Part shown: piece by piece, positions 5,659 to 11,537 of the stretch
Numbering within the stretch: position 1 is the stretch's first letter
Layout of the letters: each line of letters opens with the position of its first letter
DNA from: a virus
Virus record (IMG/VR): IMGVR_UViG_3300028590_000087
Location: 1-23,385 of that record
Strand: one strand, 5' to 3'
Length of the DNA: 23,385 bases
Notes under the pieces: model-generated
What the model saw: only the letters and a program-made list of their open reading frames with translations
Database searches by the model: none
Told to the model about the DNA's origin: nothing
Made by a program: the position numbers and the translations under genes

Positions 5659-5728
5659 GGTACGGACACTCACAGGCGATCCTGATCTCAACGACGAGCA
5701 TCAGGGGGTTCTCGTGAGTGTCCGTACC
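5659..5728 (+). promoter_or_regulatory. Long hairpin enclosing the start of the DUF7352-like gene
   Basis: ggtacggacactcac (5659-5673) pairs perfectly over 15 bp with gtgagtgtccgtacc (5714-5728). The right arm is itself the first five codons of the next gene. An inner stem, cctgat/atcagg (5681-5686 and 5700-5705), reaches into the Shine-Dalgarno G-run (5704-5708). Folded RNA would hide both ribosome binding site and start codon. Translational control is an inference. Confidence 0.65.
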
Positions 5729-6007
5729 ATCTGGAAGATCCCGATCGCCCACGGCCAGAGCCGTGTTGCCGTACCGCCCGGCTCCACGTTGCGTTCCATC
5801 GCGATCGCACGGGGTGAAATGTGCGCCTGGTACGAAGTGGACCCCGCAATGCCGGCGTCTGAGGATCACCTTTTGTGGGTGATCGCCACCGGGGACAGCG
5901 TCCCGCCCAATGGTGAGTACTTCACGATGCTGATGGATCACCTGGGCTACGTGTGGCACGCGTACGCCTGCACGGATGCGGCGAAAGCGCGAGCCCAGAT
6001 TCGCTGA
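5714..6007 (+). CDS. DUF7352-like small phage protein
   Basis: 97 residues from GTG 5714, with a G-run (ggggg) five bases upstream. The pattern resembles the actinophage family I know as DUF7352: a short N-terminal strand (TIWKIPIAHGQSRVAVPPGSTLRSIAIARGEMCAWYEVDP), then a repeated strand layout ending LLWVIATGD...YVWHAYACT. The fold is predicted to be all beta. Function is not established. The start codon and ribosome binding site lie within the hairpin at 5659-5728, which is unusual. The family assignment is from memory and not certain. Confidence 0.65.
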   Translation: MSVRTIWKIPIAHGQSRVAVPPGSTLRSIAIARGEMCAWYEVDPAMPASEDHLLWVIATGDSVPPNGEYFTMLMDHLGYVWHAYACTDAAKARAQIR

Positions 6008-6023
6008 CAGTTCCTCTGGACTT

Positions 6024-6051
6024 CTGACGGGACGTCGGGTGACGGTATACA
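6024..6051 (+). promoter_or_regulatory. Candidate promoter for the packaging/structural block
   Basis: CTGACG (6024-6029), 16-base spacer, TATACA (6046-6051); each box matches four of six consensus positions. It lies in the gap between the DUF7352-like and ParB-like genes. This is weak support from sequence alone. Confidence 0.3.
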
Positions 6052-6119
6052 CCTAGACGGAACACGCCGTACAGGGTTGCAGGGGGCATCTGTGACGAGC
6101 TTTTGTTGCGTGCGCTTCG

Positions 6120-6154
6120 CTGTTCCCACACGCCAAGGGGGGGTGTGGGAACAG
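6120..6154 (+). promoter_or_regulatory. Hairpin ending on the start codon of the ParB-like gene
   Basis: ctgttcccacac (6120-6131) pairs perfectly with gtgtgggaacag (6143-6154) across an 11-base G-rich loop. The last base of the right arm is the first base of the GTG start. The G-run that could serve as ribosome binding site lies in the loop, so folding would present or restrict it. Confidence 0.5.
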
Positions 6155-6705
6155 TGAGCGCCGTGCGATTTCACGACGACGTCCGCGAGATGCTCGTGGA
6201 TATAGAGACGGTCAAGCAAGCGGATAGGAACCCCAATCAGGGGGACGTCGAGGCGATCGCCGAGTCGATCGTGCTCAACGGCTACGCCGTGCCCGTCATC
6301 GCCCGTCGCGACACCCGCGAGATCATCGCCGGGAACCACCGGTACGCCGCCCTGCTCTCCCTCGGCGCCACCCTGATCCCGGTGATCTGGGTCGACATGA
6401 ACGACGAGCAGGCCGCGAGGTTCCTGCTGGCGGACAACCGCACCGCACGCCTGGGCCGAGACGACCTCGGGCTGCTCGCAGCGGTCCTGGACGAACTCGA
6501 CGCCTCCCGCCACGGCCTCCTCGGCACCGGCTACACGCACGAGGACCTCTCCCGCTTCCACCAGATCATCGAGAACCCCCTGTCGTTCGACTCGGGCAAC
6601 GATGCACGCCAGCGCGTGGGCGCCAAGTCCGTCTTCGAGTGCCCCGAGTGCGGGCACCGCTGGGGTCCTGGCCTGCGCGTCACACCGTCGGAGGACTACC
6701 TGTGA
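6154..6705 (+). CDS. ParB-like nuclease-domain protein
   Basis: 183 residues from GTG 6154. Residues about 13-95 form a ParB N-terminal domain: IETVKQADRNPNQGDVEAIAESIVLNGYAVPVIA, then the signature IIAGNHRYAALLSLG with the G-N-H-R motif, then VIWVDMNDEQAARFLLADNRT. The C-terminal segment has a CxxC (ECPECGHRWGP) that could bind zinc. ParB-like proteins commonly sit next to terminase genes in actinophages; roles in DNA processing are proposed but not settled. GTGA overlap with the next gene shows coupling. An upstream in-frame TTG at 6103 was rejected because it would encode through the hairpin without a ribosome binding site. Confidence 0.8.
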   Translation: MSAVRFHDDVREMLVDIETVKQADRNPNQGDVEAIAESIVLNGYAVPVIARRDTREIIAGNHRYAALLSLGATLIPVIWVDMNDEQAARFLLADNRTARLGRDDLGLLAAVLDELDASRHGLLGTGYTHEDLSRFHQIIENPLSFDSGNDARQRVGAKSVFECPECGHRWGPGLRVTPSEDYL

Positions 6706-6923
6706 ACGACCTGCTCGACTACCTCACCCGCGCCGTCGACGGCGACGCCATCCCCCGCCCGATCGACGGGGAGTCGATGGACGTCTACCGCCTGCGCGCC
6801 GCCCACGCCGGGGCGATCGTGGGGATCAAGTGGATCACCGACCGCAACACCGCCCTCGCGGCCGAGGACGCCGCCGCTGCGGCCCAGGGCGCCGAGCCTG
6901 ATGTTGTGGTGGACCCGGAGTGA
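6702..6923 (+). CDS. Small hypothetical protein before terminase
   Basis: 73 residues from GTG 6702, overlapping the ParB-like stop by GTGA. It looks helical (DLLDYLTRAVDG, YRLRAAHAGAIVGIKWITDRNTALAAEDAAAAAQ) with an acidic C-terminus. Its stop overlaps the GTG of the terminase small subunit. No family recognised. Placement suggests an accessory of packaging, but this is only context. Confidence 0.65.
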   Translation: MNDLLDYLTRAVDGDAIPRPIDGESMDVYRLRAAHAGAIVGIKWITDRNTALAAEDAAAAAQGAEPDVVVDPE

Positions 6924-7495
6924 GTGCGGATCTGGGGGTGAAGATCCCTCGCGACATCGTGGCTGAGGCGGCGCAGATCGGTACGCGTGGTGCGGAGGCG
7001 GTGCGTCGGGCGGAGCTGGCGGAGCGGGTCAAGAACATGGACCCGCCGACGCGGGCTGCTGCGGCGATGGTGCTGGCGGTGGAGGGGTGTCCGTACCCGG
7101 AGATCGCGAACGTGTTGGACTACCCGACGGCCAAGCTGGCCAAGGAGGCGGTCTGGGCGGCGATCGCGGATGCGGGGGCGGATCACGACGACGTCGCGCG
7201 GATGCGGTCGCTGCAGTCGGCGCGGTTGGACAAGCTGTTGTACTCGGTGATGCGTCGGGCGACGGCGAACTCGGACCCGGACCAGCTGTCCTATGCGCGG
7301 GTGGCGTTGGCGATCTTGGATCGTCAGGCCAAGTTGTTCGGGATCGACGCGGCGCAGCACGTGGTGGTGTACACCCCCACGCAGCGGGAAATCGCGCAGT
7401 ATGCCGAGCAGGTCACTAGCCTGATGCGTACCCAGGCTGGGGCCATCGAGGCGGACATCATCGTCGAGGCAGAGATCGAGGACGATGATGCCTAG
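6920..7495 (+). CDS. Probable terminase small subunit
   Basis: 191 residues from GTG 6920, overlapping the previous stop. The middle has a helix-turn-helix-like segment (PPTRAAAAMVLAVEGCPYPEIANVLDYPTAKLAKEAVWAAI, residues about 41-81). A helical segment follows, ending LSYARVALAILDRQAKLFGID, which is typical of small terminase subunits that end DNA-recognition and oligomerisation regions with this pattern. The C-terminal tail is acidic. The small subunit would recognise phage DNA and recruit the large subunit encoded one gene downstream. Identification relies on pattern and location. Confidence 0.7.
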   Translation: MSADLGVKIPRDIVAEAAQIGTRGAEAVRRAELAERVKNMDPPTRAAAAMVLAVEGCPYPEIANVLDYPTAKLAKEAVWAAIADAGADHDDVARMRSLQSARLDKLLYSVMRRATANSDPDQLSYARVALAILDRQAKLFGIDAAQHVVVYTPTQREIAQYAEQVTSLMRTQAGAIEADIIVEAEIEDDDA

Positions 7496-7916
7496 TCATC
7501 GTGCGCCTCGCCAGCATCTACCAGGGGACGCCGCAGGGGGGCGTCCCGGGTGGCAGGGCCGTCTTCTGGCGCTCGTGGAAGGTAACGAGCGCCAGAAGGC
7601 AGCCGGGAGGGGTTCGGGGTCGCGGCATTGGCCGGCTCGGACCGTCCTGATTTCCGACATCGAGTTCCGTGGTCTGCTGCACCAGGTGGCCAGTGCGCGG
7701 GGGATGTCGCGGGCTGGGTACGTGCGTCGGGCGGTGGCGGCGTTCGTGGCTGCGGACCTGGGGGTGGAGCTGGCTGAGGTTGCGGTGCACATGCCGCGCC
7801 CTACCCCTGATGGTGGGCCGATGGCGTTGCCGGCGGCTGAGCACCCGCGTAACAACCCGGGCAAGTGGGCTGATGACGGGCTGGGGTTCGGGTCGTGGGA
7901 GGTGGCTCGTGGTTGA
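7485..7916 (+). CDS. RHH-like protein between terminase subunits
   Basis: 143 residues from ATG 7485 (ATG 7488 equally possible); overlaps the small terminase by 11 bases and the large terminase by 8. The centre (RTVLISDIEFRGLLHQVASARGMSRAGYVRRAVAAFVAADLG, residues about 51-93) has the strand-helix-helix pattern of ribbon-helix-helix DNA-binding proteins. It lacks the GRPPL motif of the two regulators at 265 and 3436. The Pro-rich tail (MPRPTPDGGPMALPAAEHPRNNPGKWADDGLG) looks flexible. The position suggests a packaging accessory or regulator; neither is proved. Confidence 0.6.
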   Translation: MMPSHRAPRQHLPGDAAGGRPGWQGRLLALVEGNERQKAAGRGSGSRHWPARTVLISDIEFRGLLHQVASARGMSRAGYVRRAVAAFVAADLGVELAEVAVHMPRPTPDGGPMALPAAEHPRNNPGKWADDGLGFGSWEVARG

Positions 7917-9354
7917 GAGCTTCGACCCGGATCTGCCGAACCGGTGGACGCCGTCGGCGCAGGAGAAGTTCCTCGAGATCATGTCCGTGGCTGGGGAGCA
8001 GCGGGTCTGGTACTGCACCCGGGGGCGTACGTGTGATGGGAACCCGCACGACGGGTACGACTACCAGCACGCTCGGGCGGACCAGTGGCCTCCCTCGTTG
8101 CGCGAGGCGTGGATGTTCTGGCTGATGATCTCGGGTCGTGGGGCGGGCAAGACGCGGGCCGGGGCCGAGTGGTTGCGGAACATGACGCGGTACACGGGGC
8201 GGTTGTGCATGGTGGCCCCCACGGCGGCGGACCTGCGCGACACGATGATCGAGGGCGAGTCGGGGATCTTGCGGGTGTGTGAGAACGCGGGGTACCTGCC
8301 GGACTGGTCCCCGTCCAAGCGTCGGTTGACGTTCCCGAACGGGGCGGTGGCGCTGGGGTACACGGCCGAGGAGCCGGACCGGTTGCGTGGGCGCAACGAC
8401 GGCGCGGGGTGGCTGGACGAGCCGGCTCACTACCCGAACGTGGGCTACGTGTGGGACATGTTCATGTACGGGCTGCGGCACGGCACGCACCCGAGGGTCG
8501 CGATCACCACCACCCCGACCCCGTCGGACTGGTTGCGGATGATGCTGGCCGATGAGGCGGCGCGGGTCTCGGTGGTCTCGACGTTCGCGAACGAGGCGAA
8601 CCTGGCCCCGGCGTTCGTCGACCAGATGCGCAAGAAGTACGCCGGCACCCGCCAGGGGCGCCAGGAGCTGTACGGGGAGCTGCTCGACGACGTCGAGGGC
8701 GCGCTGTGGAGCGGGGAGCTGCTGGACGAGACGCGGCGCCGCGAGCACCCGGAGGTGGTGCGCACCGTGGTGGCCGTGGACCCGGCCGGCACGTCCGCCA
8801 AGCGCTCGGACATCACCGGGATCGTGGTGTGCGGCAAGGGGTTCGACGGGCACCTGTACGCGCTGGCGGACTACTCGGGGCAGTACACGCCCCGGGAGTG
8901 GGCGCTGGCGGCGCTGCGCGCGTTGGAGGAGTGGGACGCGGACGCGATCGTGGCCGAGACGAACTACGGCGGGGAGATGGTCCTGTCCAACATCCGGCAC
9001 AACGTCGAGCTGGGCGCGGTGGTTCCCCGGCTCAAGGCGGTCAACTCTCGGCGCGGGAAGTTCATCCGCGCCGAGCCGGTGTTCGCACTGTTCGAGCAGG
9101 ACCGGGCGCACATGCTCGGGCACCTGCCGGATCTAGAGGCCCAGCTGTGCGGCTGGGTGCCCGGGTCGGGGAAGTCCCCGGACCGGATGGACGCCATGGT
9201 CCACGGCTTCCACGAGCTGGCGCAGTTCAACGACGGGTCGATCGCCGTGGCCCACGGGCGCATGCGCCCCCCGGAGAACGACTCGCGCGGCTCCCACTAC
9301 AAGGACCTCAAGAAGATGCTGAGAGGGGCACTGCCTGATGCTCGACGCCGGTGA
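7909..9354 (+). CDS. Terminase large subunit (packaging ATPase/nuclease)
   Basis: 481 residues; GTG 7909 has ggagg six bases upstream. The N-terminal ATPase carries Walker A SGRGAGKT at about residues 75-82, Walker B-like GAGWLDEPAH at about 165-174 (D170/E171), and a coupling-type motif ITTTPTPSDW near 205. The C-terminal nuclease is consistent with VVAVDPAGTS near 286-295, VAETNYGGE near 348, and DRMDAMVHG near 426, where conserved acids would bind metal. The enzyme pumps DNA into the prohead through the portal and cuts it. It overlaps the next gene by 17 bases. Length and motifs fit the family well. Confidence 0.95.
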   Translation: MVESFDPDLPNRWTPSAQEKFLEIMSVAGEQRVWYCTRGRTCDGNPHDGYDYQHARADQWPPSLREAWMFWLMISGRGAGKTRAGAEWLRNMTRYTGRLCMVAPTAADLRDTMIEGESGILRVCENAGYLPDWSPSKRRLTFPNGAVALGYTAEEPDRLRGRNDGAGWLDEPAHYPNVGYVWDMFMYGLRHGTHPRVAITTTPTPSDWLRMMLADEAARVSVVSTFANEANLAPAFVDQMRKKYAGTRQGRQELYGELLDDVEGALWSGELLDETRRREHPEVVRTVVAVDPAGTSAKRSDITGIVVCGKGFDGHLYALADYSGQYTPREWALAALRALEEWDADAIVAETNYGGEMVLSNIRHNVELGAVVPRLKAVNSRRGKFIRAEPVFALFEQDRAHMLGHLPDLEAQLCGWVPGSGKSPDRMDAMVHGFHELAQFNDGSIAVAHGRMRPPENDSRGSHYKDLKKMLRGALPDARRR

Positions 9355-9685
9355 ATGGCTCTGGTGGCTCGCGGCGATCGTCGTGGGCGTGGGGGGCGCG
9401 GCCCGCTTCACCCGGCTGATCGTGCACGACGACTGGCCACCGACCAAGACGATCCGCGAGTGGTGGATCACCAAGACCTCTCACGTGTGGGACAACGGCA
9501 CCGTCGTGGACGGCCCGTGGACCAAGCTCGCGACGTGCCACTGGTGCTTCGGCCCGTGGGCGATGGCAGCTGTCATGCTGAGTGCGTACTTCTCGAACTT
9601 CCACCCCGCGTGGTGGCTCTTCTGGGGATGGCTGGCCGCTGCCTACCTCACGTCCTGGCTCGTCGAACACGACGAGCAGGACTGA
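9338..9685 (+). CDS. DUF1360-like membrane protein
   Basis: 115 residues from ATG 9338, overlapping the terminase end. Residues about 6-28 (EWLWWLAAIVVGVGGAARFTRL) and about 71-97 (GPWAMAAVMLSAYFSNFHPAWWLFWGW) are membrane-spanning candidates. Between them lies DWPPTKTIREWWITKT, then CHWCFGPW, the Cys-x2-Cys-G-x-W feature typical of DUF1360-type small membrane proteins. Such genes commonly sit between terminase and portal in actinophages. The role is unknown; inner membrane location is inferred. Confidence 0.75.
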   Translation: MLDAGEWLWWLAAIVVGVGGAARFTRLIVHDDWPPTKTIREWWITKTSHVWDNGTVVDGPWTKLATCHWCFGPWAMAAVMLSAYFSNFHPAWWLFWGWLAAAYLTSWLVEHDEQD

Positions 9686-9722
9686 CAACCGAACATCTAC
9701 GAGGCGCTTCGCAGGGGGAGCA

Positions 9723-11537
9723 ATGCCACGCAGCAAGACAGCGGCCAGCACGAGCCTGTCTGTACCCGAAACCTCGGGCCAGACCTCGCTCGTGGCTGCC
9801 GCCCGCCGCCTGACGGGCAAGCCCGACGTCGGGAAGATCAGTCGCACCGGACGCGGCTGGCAAGAGAAGTCCTGGGAGTTCTTCGACACCGTCGGAGAGT
9901 TCCGCTACGGCGCCGACTGGGTGGGCAACATGCTCTCCAAGGCGACGCTGTACCTGGCCTACGACGGCCTGGCGCTCGCGGCCAACGAGGATCATGGGGA
10001 GGCCTCTACCTACGTCTCCTCGTTGTTCGGGGGGACCGAGTCCCAGGGCGAGCTGCTGCGACAGTGCGGGGTGCACCTGACGGTCGCCGGCGAGCTGTTC
10101 ATCGTGGGCTGGACCGAGAAGGGCGCCGACCGGTGGCAGGTCGTGGCCGCGACCGAGCTCTCAGCCCGGGCCGGCAAGTGGTACGCCTCGGGCAAGGTCC
10201 TGGGCGACGGCAAGGACCCGTACATCCTGCGCCTGTGGCGCCCCCACCCCCGGCGCGGGGAGATCGCCAACGCCCCGGCCCGCGCGGTCCTGGCGATCCT
10301 CTCGGAGATCGACTCCCTGACCAAGCACGTCTTCGCGCAGATCGACTCGCGCCTGGCCGGTGCCGGCATCCTGATGCTGCCCTCCGAGCTGACGATGGCG
10401 ACCTCGGCGCAGAACGCGGCCGGGAACCAGCAGAACGAGGGCACCGCCGCCGACCGGTTCCAGTCCCAGCTGCAGGAGGCGATGGTCACCGCGATCGGGG
10501 ACCGCGAGGACGCCTCGGCCATGGTGCCGATCGTGATCCTGGCCCCGGGCGAGCAGATCGGCAACGCCAAGCACCTGACGTTCTGGTCCGAGCTGGACAA
10601 GCAGGCCATCGAGCTGCGCAACGAGGCCATCCGCCGCCTGGCCCTGGGCCTGGACCTGCCCCCCGAGATCATCACCGGCACCGCCGACCTCAACCACTGG
10701 TCCTCGTGGGGCGTCTCGGAGGAGGCCATCAAGGCCCACGCCGAGCCCCTGCTGAACATGGTCACCGAGTCGTTGACCACCGGGTACCTGCGCCCCCTGC
10801 TCATCGACGACGGCATGGACCCCGCCGAGGCCGAGCGGTACTCCATCGAGGCCGACACCTCCCTGATGCGGGTGCGGCCCAACCGCTCCCAGGAAGCGTT
10901 CGAGCTGTACGACCGGGGCCAGCTGTCCTCCAAGGCGCTGCTGCGCGAGGTCGGGTTCGACGCGACCGACGCCCCCGACGCCGACGAGACCAAGCTGTGG
11001 TTCCTGCGCAAGGTCGCCTCCGGCTCCACCACCCCCGAACTCGTCGCCGCAGCCCTGCAGGCGCTCGGGATCGGCATCAATCCCGCCTCGGCCGGTGACA
11101 GCGCCCCGGCCGAGGCGCGACCAGTGCCCTCCTTGGAGGACCACCCGGTCACTGGACCCCCCGAGCAGCCCACCACCGTGGCGCCCTCCTCTGATGATGG
11201 GCTGTTCGGGGCCGCAGAAGTCATCGTCTACCGGGCCCTGGAACGCGCCGGGAACAGGCTCAAGAACCGGGTCGGCACCCAGCGCCTGGCCAACATCCCC
11301 GCCGCCGAGGCCTACCTGTTCGTCCCGGTCACCACCGGCCAGCTCGACTACCTTCTCGAGGACGCGTTCACCAACCTCGGGCGCTACTCGGTCTGCGCCA
11401 AGATGCCCGCCGAACGACTGGAAGCCGCGCTCGACCGGTACTGTCGCACCCTGCTCGTGGAGGCCCGCCCCCACGACCCCGGCGTCCTGGCGACCTTCCT
11501 CGATTCCCAGCGGCGCACCGCGTTGGAGTGTGCCTGA
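9723..11537 (+). CDS. Portal protein
   Basis: 604 residues from ATG 9723 with gggggag just upstream. The portal is a dodecameric ring at one capsid vertex through which DNA enters. Support: location between terminase and head maturation genes, length, and features such as WEFFDTVGEFRYGADWVGNMLSKATLYLAY (residues about 49-80), FWSELDKQAIELRNEAIRRLALGLDLPPEIITG (about 289-321, a typical portal helix and P-P-E-I loop), and WGVSEEAIKAHAEPLLNMVTESLTTGYLRP. The last 120 residues after a Pro/Ser-rich linker form an extra domain (AEVIVYRALERAGNRLKNRVGTQRL) reminiscent of the portal-linked segments preceding MuF proteins. It overlaps the next gene by one base (TGATG). Confidence 0.9.
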   Translation: MPRSKTAASTSLSVPETSGQTSLVAAARRLTGKPDVGKISRTGRGWQEKSWEFFDTVGEFRYGADWVGNMLSKATLYLAYDGLALAANEDHGEASTYVSSLFGGTESQGELLRQCGVHLTVAGELFIVGWTEKGADRWQVVAATELSARAGKWYASGKVLGDGKDPYILRLWRPHPRRGEIANAPARAVLAILSEIDSLTKHVFAQIDSRLAGAGILMLPSELTMATSAQNAAGNQQNEGTAADRFQSQLQEAMVTAIGDREDASAMVPIVILAPGEQIGNAKHLTFWSELDKQAIELRNEAIRRLALGLDLPPEIITGTADLNHWSSWGVSEEAIKAHAEPLLNMVTESLTTGYLRPLLIDDGMDPAEAERYSIEADTSLMRVRPNRSQEAFELYDRGQLSSKALLREVGFDATDAPDADETKLWFLRKVASGSTTPELVAAALQALGIGINPASAGDSAPAEARPVPSLEDHPVTGPPEQPTTVAPSSDDGLFGAAEVIVYRALERAGNRLKNRVGTQRLANIPAAEAYLFVPVTTGQLDYLLEDAFTNLGRYSVCAKMPAERLEAALDRYCRTLLVEARPHDPGVLATFLDSQRRTALECA

